Positions 15,766 to 24,326 of a DNA stretch of 36,742 nucleotides are shown here, one piece after another. Position 1 is the first letter of the stretch; every line of letters begins with the position of its first letter. Source of the DNA: a virus; IMG/VR virus record IMGVR_UViG_3300049043_000085, positions 1 to 36,742 of that record; one strand, 5' to 3'. A program made the translations under genes and the position numbers. The notes under the pieces were generated by a model. The model did no database searches, was not told where the DNA came from, and saw nothing but the letters and a program-made list of their open reading frames with translations.

Positions 15766-16680
15766 CTAAGCTAAAATACCAGTGTCACGAAGTGCTTTAA
15801 CGATTTGTGCAACGGTGTATCCGTCGAAGGTGTCATCCGTCTTAATCGTGTTTCCACCACCAGGAGAATTAACTGTTGCCGAACCAACTGCGGTTGTCGG
15901 TTGGACGACAGGCGTAGCATTCCAAAAGCCGAGTTTCTGCGTTGTCGCTGTGCCGATCTTTGTGCCGGTGGTGGTATCGGTAACGATGTTTACAGCAGAA
16001 ACTGTCAGGTTCGATGCTATCGTCACAGCACCAGCCTTAGACACTTTGAACTTGCTAACCGATCCAACCTGCAAATCCATTAGCAAGCTAGACGCATTGC
16101 TTGCCGTATCGGTGACGTTGGCTTTGATAAGCGTCGGAGTGCCCGTGGTGTTCCAGGTTCCCGCCAAATCGACAAGCGATTGCGATTGCGAACCTGTCAG
16201 CGAATACCCGCTACTGCGCAATGCACCTCCTAAATCCAGTGCCCATCGATTCGTCAGCGTAACATTTGTACCCGCAGTAGGTTGCCCGAGTTGCAGCGTT
16301 GCGTAGTCGGTGAATGTGGTCGCGTTGCTAGCCGCAATTGTGTTGCCGCCTAACACGTTGGTATACGCCGCCGCAACTGTGCCAGTAGATGATGTGTCGG
16401 TTAGCGTTCTGGCAACGTGAGCTATCCCGAGACCGCCAGTTGTCCATGCAGCAGCGGAGACGTTACCGCTAAGAGTCAGGCGCGGCAGCGTAAGCGTGCT
16501 GGTCAGCGTGCCACCACTGAGCGGCAAATAGGTTGATGCGGCTGTTGCCGTTGTCAGGTAATCGCTGATCGTCCCGTTCTGCGTGGCAAGCGTACCGAGA
16601 CCGATCAAACTACGAAACGTAGACGCACTCGACAGTGCGTCGGTTTTGATTTGACTGAGGTCAAGCGACGTTGCTGGCAT
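15766..16680 (-). CDS. Tail fibre protein
   Basis: 304 residues, intact. Ser/Thr/Ala/Gly-rich with repeated short beta motifs (LPLSGGTLTSTLTLPRLTLS; NVTLTNRWALDLGGALRSSG; IGTATTQKLGFWNATPVVQP) and a C-terminal helix ending VKALRDTGILA. Composition and motifs are typical of phage fibre shafts. It starts immediately after a REP-like unit. Confidence 0.75.
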   Translation of the reverse strand: MPATSLDLSQIKTDALSSASTFRSLIGLGTLATQNGTISDYLTTATAASTYLPLSGGTLTSTLTLPRLTLSGNVSAAAWTTGGLGIAHVARTLTDTSSTGTVAAAYTNVLGGNTIAASNATTFTDYATLQLGQPTAGTNVTLTNRWALDLGGALRSSGYSLTGSQSQSLVDLAGTWNTTGTPTLIKANVTDTASNASSLLMDLQVGSVSKFKVSKAGAVTIASNLTVSAVNIVTDTTTGTKIGTATTQKLGFWNATPVVQPTTAVGSATVNSPGGGNTIKTDDTFDGYTVAQIVKALRDTGILA

Positions 16681-16683
16681 GAT

Positions 16684-16712
16684 CTATCCGCAGCCTTGGC
16701 GGCAGCGGCTAC
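16684..16712. repeat. Single REP-like arm (family 1)
   Basis: CCGCAGCCTTGGCGGCAGCG + GCTAC on the plus strand. It lies between two minus-strand genes and its GTAGCC end supplies the TAG stop (16709-16711) of the upstream gene. Confidence 0.75.
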
Positions 16713-17100
16713 GATGGGGGTGTGATTGCGACCGTTGGCACGAACAAACTTTTCAACGCGTGGAGATCCGAAACGCTCATGCCGCGCGATTGCGTTGGCG
16801 ACTCGCGGTACGGGTGGAATTTATGAAACGGCAGCGGTCGCGATTTCGGATCGCGGTAGATGTTGGCGCCTTGGCACAACAGACTCGCCGTGTGGTCCCA
16901 GCGTTCGCAGCGGACGGCGTCTACCATCCACATTAGCTCGCGGAGACTGTAGGGACCGGGCTCAATCCCGATGATGGCGGCGAGTCGATAGCAGATTTCC
17001 CAGAGGGACTTGGTTTGGTCAGCATCTGATCCAGCGTCGCCATCTGAGCCGCGATCCCCTGCTCGATCAGCCCGTCCCGAATCGCGTTCTGGATCCGCAT
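16709..17100 (-). CDS. Tail assembly chaperone second protein (GT-like), frame shift
   Basis: ATG 17100 overlaps the preceding stop as TGATG. The zero frame reads MRIQNAIRDGLIEQGIAAQM and would stop after 55 residues. A shift by one base around 17020-17035 leads into SLWEICYRLAAIIGIEPGPY, WDHTASLLCQGANIYRDP and KFHPYR, giving 130 residues. The order matches the gpG/gpGT-type pair between tail tube and tape measure, where a programmed minus-one shift is common. No classical slippery heptamer is visible, and single-base errors are frequent in this window, so either explanation holds. Confidence 0.55.
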
Positions 17101-17468
17101 CACCGCTTGTTTTTCGCCGCTCGGTTGCCGTCGATCAACTGACGCAGCACCGCGCGGCGATCGCGCTCCGGGAGAAAATCGACCACCGCCGACTCAAACG
17201 CCAGGACCGCACCCTCGAGCACGTCGCCGGCAAGCGACTCGCCAAACTGCACATCGGTCACGCTGCGAGCGTCGGCCGCTGGTTTGACGATGGCATAGAG
17301 CACGTCGACAAACAGAATGATGTCGTCGTGCAGCGAGGCCAGCTGCCGCGGATCGGCGAACAGTTTGCCGAGGTCGACCGTGGTCAGATCGCGCACGCGT
17401 CGCAGCGTGGCCACGTCGAGCCGCAGCGACCACTCGCGACCTTCGGTGTCCTTGAATGTCGCAGCCAT
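17100..17468 (-). CDS. Tail assembly chaperone candidate (gpG-like)
   Basis: 122 residues, intact. Starts MAATFKDTEGREWSLRLDVA, then TLRRVRDLTTVDLGKLFADP, IILFVDVLYAIVKPAADARS and a C-terminal acidic-basic helix (LPERDRRAVLRQLIDGNRAA). The pattern of a small helical protein just after tail tube genes and coupled to the next ORF is typical of tail chaperones. Confidence 0.65.
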   Translation of the reverse strand: MAATFKDTEGREWSLRLDVATLRRVRDLTTVDLGKLFADPRQLASLHDDIILFVDVLYAIVKPAADARSVTDVQFGESLAGDVLEGAVLAFESAVVDFLPERDRRAVLRQLIDGNRAAKNKR

Positions 17469-17469
17469 G

Positions 17470-17797
17470 CTATTCTCCGATCACCAGGGTAATGGTTCGC
17501 AGGGCCGCTTCGCTCGAGCCGGAAATCACCTTGAGATACTTGCACGGTTCCATCACCTGCCGCTTGAGAGCAACGTAGCGCGAGGTGCCGACGTTGACGC
17601 TGTACTGCGTGCCCTCATCGTACAATGCGCGAAACGTGGATCCGTCGATCGAGCCCTCGAACGTGAACGCGGTTCCGGTCAGCGGCCGCCGGTGTGACCA
17701 GGCCCAAACAGTATTGCGTGGCAGGCATGGTCGCGGCATCGGAGGTCGTGCCAGCGTTGGGAATGGTGACGGTCAGAGACGACAGAAATTTTGCCAT
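17470..17797 (-). CDS. Small beta-rich tail protein, one extra base
   Basis: N-terminus MAKFLSSLTVTIPNAGTTSD. One extra base near 17686 separates LGLVTPA from LTGTAFTFEGSIDGSTFRAL; the end reads YLKVISGSSEAALRTITLVI. Repaired length is 108 residues. Its beta content and place after the tail tube suggest a virion protein; no family recognised. Confidence 0.55.
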
Positions 17798-17809
17798 GAT
17801 AAAAAGGGA

Positions 17810-18037
17810 TCAGAGGATCCGATAAGAGATAACGGCGTCGCGCGCGATGGTGAAGGTCTCGACGTTGGGGTCGTTTGCGACCGAGCGGCGTTTGGGGGGC
17901 TTGGTATAGTCCCAGACGGCAATGACCAGATCGGTTTTGGTGCGCTTGACCAACCGACCCCAAACAAAAAAAACAATGGTCTCGGCACCGTGTGCGTGGT
18001 CGCGAAATTCGATTTCGAGGATGTCGCCGATTCGCAT
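17810..18037 (-). CDS. Small hypothetical structural-operon protein
   Basis: 75 residues from ATG 18037 (MRIGDILEIEFRDHAHGAET), preceded by GAGGG at a good distance. An upstream in-frame ATG at 18094 would add residues read from a dispersed repeat and is less likely. Contains FFVWGRLVKRTKTDLVIAVW, a beta-strand-rich core. Function unknown. Confidence 0.6.
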   Translation of the reverse strand: MRIGDILEIEFRDHAHGAETIVFFVWGRLVKRTKTDLVIAVWDYTKPPKRRSVANDPNVETFTIARDAVISYRIL

Positions 18038-18065
18038 GGGTCCCTCGCTCACGCGTCGGGTTGGG
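18038..18065. repeat. Short dispersed repeat upstream of small gene
   Basis: On the minus strand AACCCGACGCGTGAGCGAGG then GACC. Translated in one frame it gives PTRRVSEGP, a string I recall in many planctomycete hypothetical proteins, so it is probably a host-type intergenic repeat (recollection, not a search). Confidence 0.4.
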
Positions 18066-18069
18066 ATGG

Positions 18070-18586
18070 CTAGTTGGCAGCCACGGTGAACCAAGCGGGG
18101 TCAACGAGTGTACCGCTGACCTTGGCTCGGACCAACTCCACCTTGCAGTCGACCTTGACCGTTCCTTCCAGCGGTTGGTCGATCACGAATTCGGACAAGA
18201 TGCCGGGAAACGAAACACCCTGCGAGCCGCGAGCGCCAGGGATTGCCGGCGGGCCTGCAGACGTGGTGATCAAATTATCCATGACTGCCCAATGCCAAAT
18301 CGTGCGCGCCAGGTACGCGGTTCGCAGGCGCGGTAAAGGTAGTGTCCCCCACGTCGCCCGGCCACAAATAGGAAAAGGTAAGGGACAGCTCGCCGAGGGT
18401 CAGCACCTTGGATTTCCAATTGCTGATCCGGCTGGCGGCGTCCGCCGTACCAATCGTCGTCGACAGGTTGACGTCTTGCACGTCCGATAGCTGCACAGAT
18501 CCCGCGACCGTAAATGTGGTGGCCAAGGTCGTCTGATAAAAAAGTTTGCACTCGTTGCCAGCGATGGGTCCGATAATACTTGGCAT
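18070..18586 (-). CDS. Tail tube-like protein, frame break
   Basis: N-terminal part MPSIIGPIAGNECKLFYQTT, VQLSDVQDVNLSTTIGTADA, SYLWPGDVGDTTFTAPANR. A one-base change near 18316 restores YLARTIWHWAVMDNLITTSA, followed by GVSFPGILSEFVIDQPLEGT and the end DPAWFTVAAN. Repaired length is about 171 residues. The sequence and its place before the tail chaperones suit a major tail or tail-tube protein. Confidence 0.65.
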
Positions 18587-18611
18587 GGGCAGCGGCCTCG
18601 TAGAGTATGGG

Positions 18612-19070
18612 TCAGGTGGTCATGGAATAGGTGACGGTGATCACCGAGCGAAACACGCTGTGCTGCTCGAGTGCGGCAACGTCGTACAGTTGGCACGCGC
18701 TGCTCGACCAGGTCGCGCGGTAGGTCGCGCCGCTGATCACCGACGCCAGCGCTAACCGCTGATCGATGTCGTTGGTCATGTCGATCAGTGCCGTGAATCG
18801 AGCGGAGTCAGATGTAGCCGATTGCATGATCGCGACCTGGACCTGCAGCTCGCGAGTGCGTGATGCGCGGGATGCCAGGGTCGTCGATCGGGATCGCGGG
18901 GCAATGACGATCTTGAGCTGCTCAAGGTCGACCGGCTCGAATCGTGGCAGGTAGTCGATGGCGACATCGGCGGCGACGATCGGTCCGTCGTTGTCTGGTT
19001 TGGCGATTGAGCCGGAGACGATCAGCGTCTTGACGTCGTCGCAGATTTGTCGGTCAACGGCGACGGGCAT
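18612..19070 (-). CDS. Tail terminator or neck protein candidate
   Basis: 152 residues, intact. MPVAVDRQICDDVKTLIVSG is followed by ARFTALIDMTNDIDQRLALA and FRSVITVTYSMTT at the end. Small alpha/beta proteins just before the tail tube are usually tail terminator or completion proteins. The start follows the previous TAA by 3 bases. Confidence 0.6.
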   Translation of the reverse strand: MPVAVDRQICDDVKTLIVSGSIAKPDNDGPIVAADVAIDYLPRFEPVDLEQLKIVIAPRSRSTTLASRASRTRELQVQVAIMQSATSDSARFTALIDMTNDIDQRLALASVISGATYRATWSSSACQLYDVAALEQHSVFRSVITVTYSMTT

Positions 19071-19073
19071 GGG

Positions 19074-19423
19074 TTACGGTTGTTTCTTGGTATGGATCCG
19101 CAGCATTGACTGGCCTGGATCGCTATATCGCCAGGGCCGCTCGCCGGTCATCGAGTGGACGAGATAGTGATCGCTGCCGTCGGTGATGATGTCGCCGTCG
19201 CGAGGCATGTCGGAAAACGGGAACGTGGCGGCGCCATGAGGTAATCGCGTGCGATGGTTCGATGGATGATCCCATCGGCGTCGCTGGATTCGTACGGCGT
19301 AGATCCTCGGATCGCGGTCAGCGGCGTGATGGTGGTCATGCCGCGCGAGTAGCTGATCGGGACCGACGCGTGTGTGTCGAGGATGCCGGCTAATGCTGAC
19401 GTCGCGTTTTCTAAGATGCCCAT
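19074..19423 (-). CDS. Head-tail connector-like protein, one base missing
   Basis: MGILENATSALAGILDTHAS, then GMTTITPLTAIRGSTPYESS and HRTIARDYLM. One base is missing near 19231; with it the frame reads TFPFSDMPRDGDIITDGSDH, YLVHSMTGERPWRY and stops at TAA 19074-19076. Repaired length is 116 residues, comparable to small head-tail joining or stopper proteins. Family not recognised with confidence. Confidence 0.55.
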
Positions 19424-19432
19424 CGTTGCTCC

Positions 19433-19466
19433 GTAGCTATCGTCGCCAGACGATGGATGGTGATAC
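19433..19466. repeat. REP-like unit, one and a half arms (family 1)
   Basis: GTAGCTATCGTCGCCAGACG + ATGG, followed by a truncated opposite arm (ATGGTGATAC). It is close kin to 4844-4900. It lies between two minus-strand genes and touches the stop of the Cys-rich gene. Confidence 0.75.
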
Positions 19467-19681
19467 TATTTGCAGACGCAATCGCAACAGGTGCAGCACT
19501 TGCCGAGCGAGTCGCTCGCGTCTTTGCCGCAATGCATCACGCAATGCTGGCAGCAGTCGCATGGCATGGTCTGATCGATGCACGGGCATCGCTCTTGTCG
19601 GTGGCATCCACCACTGCAGAATGCAGCGGCGATGGCGACGGTAATCCATTGCGACGCGGTACAAAATCGTCGGCAAATCAT
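19466..19681 (-). CDS. Small Cys-rich exported protein
   Basis: 71 residues from ATG 19681, one base after the preceding TAA and preceded by GTGGAGC. The N-terminus MICRRFCTASQWITVAIAAA then FCSGGC looks like a signal sequence or lipobox-like site, and 17 of 71 residues are Cys, ending in a dense run (CCTCCDCVCK). No known family. In a head operon such a protein is unusual; it might be an exported, disulphide-stabilised or metal-binding factor. Confidence 0.55.
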   Translation of the reverse strand: MICRRFCTASQWITVAIAAAFCSGGCHRQERCPCIDQTMPCDCCQHCVMHCGKDASDSLGKCCTCCDCVCK

Positions 19682-19682
19682 G

Positions 19683-20442
19683 TTAGGCGATTTGCTCCAC
19701 AAAGCTGAGCAACACATCAACGTGAGTTGCTGTCGCGACGTTCGATCCGGTTTTGCCGATTGTGATGGCGGTGTTGACGTCGTTTTCGACAAACGATGCA
19801 CCGTCCGCTAGCACGGCGATGTTGGCTGCACCGGCTCGAGCCACCGCAGACTGGGTCAGTCCTGCAACGGCAGCGGCAACGAGCTTGACGCTCGATGCCG
19901 ATTGAGTCGCAAGGATGTCGACGCTGGTCGCGGTTGCAGCTGCACCACCGACCGCGATCATAATCGCGTCAACCATGCGGTATTGGATACCCGCCTTGGC
20001 TGGCAACAGGGTCAGGCCGGCGTTGATCTCGGCTACCGTGCAGCGGCGGCGGAAGTGCTGGACCAGGCTGTTTACCGGTCGTGTTTCGCCGGTGCCGTTG
20101 AGATCGACGTCAACCGTGGTGACACCGTTTCCGGAGGCTGCCACCGCAAGGCCGACGACAATCGAGCCCGAGGCCGGGTTGCCGGTGTCTGAAGGCGCTG
20201 ACCAGTTTGGTTGTGGTGTTGTACTGAATTCTATCGCCGGCAGCGATGACTTCGGACGAGCTGGCCTTAGTGAATCGCACTACACCCCGAACGCGGACGA
20301 ACCCGACCTCGGTGTTTGCGATTCCGCGTTGCGCTTCGACGTATCCGACCATGCGATCGGAGGTCAGGACCACGTCGCCGCTGACCAGGTTGGCGCCAGC
20401 AGTCACCGATCGCAATTCATGGGAACGTACATAATCAGGCAT
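19683..20442 (-). CDS. Decoration-type protein (DUF2190-like), one extra base
   Basis: N-terminus MPDYVRSHELRSVTAGANLV, then VGFVRVRGVVRFTKASSSEV and GDRIQYNTTTKLVSA, as in DUF2190 head decoration proteins. One extra base near 20191 separates this from SDTGNPASGSIVVGLAVAAS. The long C-terminal part (TLLPAKAGIQYRMVDAIMIA, AGLTQSAVARAGAANIAVLA) reads on to 19683. Repaired length is 252 residues, longer than DUF2190 alone, so a second domain is present. It follows the capsid gene as expected. Confidence 0.65.
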
Positions 20443-20454
20443 GTTTCAAAATCC

Positions 20455-20775
20455 TCAACTGGGTTTCTTGGTCTTGCGCTTAGGCGGTGAAACGGGTTCG
20501 GGTTCGTCCATCGCTTCGTCGGCGACGGATTCTGGTTCGGCCATCGCCTCGTCGGCGATAGGTTCAGATTCGGCCATCGCCTCGGCGGGGAGTTCGACGG
20601 GCTCGAGTTTAAAAATCGGTACGATCGCAACAGGTGCATCGTCATCGACGGGCTCGGCCCACATCCAATGGATGGCAGCGTCGCCGTTCATGCCGATCGC
20701 GTCGGGGTCGATGACCGACCCGGCCGGATACGGCACGCCGTCAAAATGGACCGTGGTAATGAGTTTGATTTTCAT
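20455..20775 (-). CDS. Small protein with acidic repeat tail
   Basis: 106 residues. A short beta domain (MKIKLITTVHFDGVPYPAGS) of the kind found in small phage head proteins is followed by a Glu/Ala/Pro-rich tail with about three imperfect 13-residue units (around ADEAMAEPESV) and a basic end (PPKRKTKKPS). The tail is also an imperfect tandem repeat in DNA. It sits between capsid and decoration genes. Confidence 0.65.
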   Translation of the reverse strand: MKIKLITTVHFDGVPYPAGSVIDPDAIGMNGDAAIHWMWAEPVDDDAPVAIVPIFKLEPVELPAEAMAESEPIADEAMAEPESVADEAMDEPEPVSPPKRKTKKPS

Positions 20776-20781
20776 GGGTGG

Positions 20782-23109
20782 TTACGCTGCGAAGCGATGG
20801 AATCCTCGCCAATCGAGAGCGGTTGCTCCGATGTAATGACGCACGTCGATCGCGAGACCAAACTCGCCACCGGTCAAGGTCTCGGTCCGAACCACGGGGG
20901 TTCGGCCAGCACCTTGCAGGTAGGTGACTTCGATAGTTCGCGACTTGTTGCTGACGCCGTAGTACGTGGTGGTCGATCCCGCGAGCGAAGCACCGGTCAC
21001 AGGGTGATTGATACCCGTCGACAATCGCGGCTCGCTGACCGGCGTGATGCCGTACTGCTTGAGCGGGTTCATCTCACCGGCGCCGCTATCGTTGGAGATC
21101 ACGACCGAGTAGCACAACTGCACGGCGGTATCGAGCAGATCCGGCGGCACGATCAAATGGGTCACGGGCAAATCGAGATTGGCGTCGCCATCCTTGCGTT
21201 TGCGGATCGATGCAATCATTTCCGACAGGGTGGCACGTGCGGACGCCTTGCCGGATGCGACCATGTTCGCGTCGGTGGTGTTGAACAGCGCGCGAGTCGT
21301 TGCCAGCAGCGTGGGGTTGCTGAGCAGCACCATCGCCACCATGTCGGGCCGAACGCGACCGGCTGCGAGACCGAAGTCGCGCGGCGTGTCCTTGAATTTC
21401 GAGAAGTTGTCGCCGAGGACATCGGCTTCGTCGATCTTCATCTGGCGACTGAATCGGAAGACTTCGCCTTTTCGCTGGTGACGGTTCGACCGGTGTGGGT
21501 CGCTTCGCCGCCGACCGGATGGTACACCAGCGACTGAGCCGCTTGAGTGCGGTTGCGGTTGTGTTGCTCAAGGTCGGGGTTCTCGTCCTCGCTGCACCAG
21601 CCTTGCGAGAAGTCGTCGACTTCGGCGTAGGACTCGAGCATCTTGCGCCGATCGTTGCGCCGAACAATGCGGCAGCGGAACCGGTGGAAAAGGCCGCTTG
21701 GATCATGTCCATGCGTCCTGCGGGGATGTCGACGCCGCGAGCTTGCAGGCTCAGGCGACATGCATCGACGAGGGACAAGTCAGCGACCGCGTGGCCGTTG
21801 TCCATGGCGCGTTGACGCACCGGATCGTTGATGCCTGCTTGCAACCACTTGGGTAGCTTGGCCTTGACCCATCGGTTCTCGAATTGCTTGGTGTCCAGAT
21901 CACACCCTGCGCGAAGCAGCATACCGGCTTGCAGCGCGTCGAGGCTCTGCCGCTCGTCGCGCGAGTGTGAATGGATTGCGGGCCCGCGAGGGCGTGAATC
22001 GCGGGCCGCTTGGAGTTCGAGATGGCGGCGTGCCTCGAGTTCGGTCTTGTCGCTGTCCCAACCGTTGGCGATCGCATGCGCTGCGAGGTCGACGTTCTTG
22101 CCATCGATCGAAATCGAGGGGCTGCCGAACTTGGCGCACAGGTCGCGGACCTGGTTGGAGCGTTGGACTTCGGCCGCGAGGGCAGCGCGGTAGGTGGAGA
22201 CTTCGGCAGCAGCGAGATCTACGGGCGAATGGGCGTTTGCCATGACGGGCTTTTCCTTTTCGTCAGACATGGGGGCGGGATCCGCGCGCCGGACTTCATC
22301 GGTGAGGCGGGACCGTACCCGCCGGCATCCATGCCAGACGGGGACGGCGGAGGGGTTCGGGTGAGCTTGGGCTCGATTGATTCGGCGTAAGCCATCTGGA
22401 GCGCCTGCAGCAGCTCGGGAGATGCAGCAGCGGGATCGACGCCGAGAGAGGCGCAGTAGGATGCGAAGTCGGGCATGGGCGTGCCTTGTGTTGCAGCTAT
22501 AGAAATGGTTGCGGAATCGTCGCCGGGGATGGTGACGAGGGAGATTTCTTTGAGGACCGATCGCTTGACCCAGAGCGCTGGGCCTTCGACGATGCGTCCG
22601 TTGATGCTGGCCGTTTGGCCGGCTTGCAGGGTGGTGTAGGAAACGATCTTGACGCCAACGGAGGGACGCCAAGGGAACCCCTGTTTGGCGCTGGTGACGA
22701 TCTCGGAGGTATCGTCCGAGTTGACACTGAAGACGCCGGAGCAAACCAATCGCTGGCCGTCGTTGTCTACGGCCACGGAATGACCGATAGGTTTGCTTTC
22801 GTCGTGATCGCGGTGGATGGGATTCGTGGCCACCGCGTCAAGTCCGGCCAGATCGACATACACCGGTCCATTCCAGGCGATAGCCAGCTTTGGATACATC
22901 GGGCCGCCCGTGTATGCCACGGCGGAAAACCGCGGCAGCGGTGAGGCGTCCGACCCATCCATGGCACACAACGACAGAGGCTCGCCAGCCGCTCGCAGGC
23001 AGAGCCCGCGTTCGTTGGCGGCGTGGAGCCGATCGCGATTTCGGGCGAGGCGCTTCTCGCGTCGTCGCCGGGCTTGCTCGAGGCTCGCCCGTGTGGTCGA
23101 TTTGGTCAT
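20782..23109 (-). CDS. Prohead protease-major capsid fusion, three frame breaks
   Basis: The protease part starts at 23109 and reads SAVAYTGGPMYPKLAIAWNG, VYVDLAGLDAVA, DESKPIGHSVAV and ALWVKRSVLKEISLVTIPGD. The capsid part reads PVDLAAAEVSTYRAALAAEV, then MLESYAEVDDFSQGWCSEDE, then FRFSRQMKIDEADVLGDNFS, and ends at 20782. Three changes of frame (near 22260-22330, 21643 and 21462) each fit one missing base and give 776 residues in total. Protease-scaffold-capsid fusions are known in phages; an alternative is a separate capsid gene starting at ATG 22270. This forms the shell and its maturation protease. Confidence 0.75.
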
Positions 23110-23164
23110 GAATCGACGTTACCACCGACCCCCAAAAACCCGCCCAACGGCTGTTACAAATGGG

Positions 23165-23188
23165 GTTCCCGAAATTGATTTCGGGAAC
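23165..23188. promoter_or_regulatory. Perfect 11-bp inverted repeat
   Basis: GTTCCCGAAAT and ATTTCGGGAAC flank a 2-base centre. It lies between the embedded integrase and the protease start, with no T-run after it, so an operator or protein-binding site is more likely than a terminator. Confidence 0.5.
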
Positions 23189-23193
23189 ATGCC

Positions 23194-23247
23194 GTAGCCA
23201 CGGCCGCGTAGGCCGTGGATCCCCCACCGCTTGGCAGCGGTGGCTAC
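23194..23247. repeat. REP-like palindrome doublet (family 1)
   Basis: GTAGCCACGGCCGCGTAGGC + CGTGG and CCCACCGCTTGGCAGCGGTG + GCTAC form inverted arms with internal palindromes. On the minus strand the GTAGCC end provides the TAG stop (23244-23246) of the integrase. Apart from this and the inverted repeat, 23110-23243 holds no gene. Confidence 0.8.
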
Positions 23248-24326
23248 GTCGTGGCCCGCTCCCAATGCTGATCCGTGACCATCGCATACGATCGCATCGC
23301 AACGGCGGCGCTGTTGCCGATCCATTGCGACGCGGTGGCGAGTCCGTACTGCTCAATCAATTCGGTCTCACGCGTGGCGCGCATCGAGTGCCACGGTGCC
23401 CGCCAGGGCGTGACGCCAGCGATCGCCATCAGATTGAGCAACCGACACGCCATGCCGGAATCACTGCCGTCGATCAAATCACCGCACAGCGGCACATCGC
23501 GAGGATGACGATCAAGGGCCGCGGCAATCTCGGGGAATAGCGGAATGGTTCGCGTGGTGTCTCGTTTGCGGTCGCAAATGGTGATCCGTTTTCGATCCCA
23601 GTCGATTGCTTCCCAGGTCAGCGACCGCAGCTCGCTCGGGACGCGGATCCCACCGAATCGGCTCATGGCGATCGCGACCGCCATCGATGGCGTGGCGATG
23701 GCCATCAATTGGTTCGCTACACCGACCGGGACAAAATGCTTTTCCCGGACGCCAATTGCGGTCGATAGTTCCCGAGCGGGATTGTCGGCGATGAGATTGC
23801 GTGAGACGCACCAGGCAAAAAATGCTTTCCATGCGGCTGCAATCTTGCCCCGTGTGGACTCGCCCACGGTCAGCGCCTGGTAGCACTCGGCGACATCCTC
23901 GAGGTCGACGCGATCGATGGGCCGATGGTTGAGCGTAGCACGTAGCAGATCGAGCGACCGCTGGCGATCGGTCCAGGTGGAGAGTGCCAACCGCTCGCGG
24001 ACGTCGTGGACGTAGGCATCGATGGCGGTGCCGACCGTGTGGGTTGCGCCCAGGATCGCATCGAGCTTGCGCCGCAGCGCTGGACAGATTTGGTCCAGCC
24101 ACCGCACGGTCTGACGAGGTAACGGCAGATCGGCGGTTTGCGCCTCAAGGATCGCGTCAACGTGACGTTGGACGGCGACCGCTTCGGCCTCGGGCAGATC
24201 GCCGAGCCAGATCGATTTGCGACCGGTGGCGGTGTACGCTCGCAGCCGGTAGCCCGTGCGTGACTTGGTCTCACGCGTCAGACTGGACATTGGCCGCGTC
24301 GGGTTCGGTGGCTGTTTCGAATTCAC
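23244..24326 (-). CDS. Tyrosine recombinase embedded in the head operon
   Basis: 360 residues, intact. Catalytic pattern: R228 (GGIRVPSELRSL), H313 and R316 (HSMR), W335 in the usual His/Trp position, and Y347 (RSYAMV). A SAM-like N-terminal domain precedes (TWTDRQRSLDLLRATL). The first ATG overlaps the portal end by 56 bases; ATG 24290 (MSSLTRETKSRTGYRL) overlaps by only 20 and is more likely. An integrase between portal and protease is not usual phage order, so a later insertion or a separate mobile element is possible. Confidence 0.85.
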   Translation of the reverse strand: MNSKQPPNPTRPMSSLTRETKSRTGYRLRAYTATGRKSIWLGDLPEAEAVAVQRHVDAILEAQTADLPLPRQTVRWLDQICPALRRKLDAILGATHTVGTAIDAYVHDVRERLALSTWTDRQRSLDLLRATLNHRPIDRVDLEDVAECYQALTVGESTRGKIAAAWKAFFAWCVSRNLIADNPARELSTAIGVREKHFVPVGVANQLMAIATPSMAVAIAMSRFGGIRVPSELRSLTWEAIDWDRKRITICDRKRDTTRTIPLFPEIAAALDRHPRDVPLCGDLIDGSDSGMACRLLNLMAIAGVTPWRAPWHSMRATRETELIEQYGLATASQWIGNSAAVAMRSYAMVTDQHWERATT

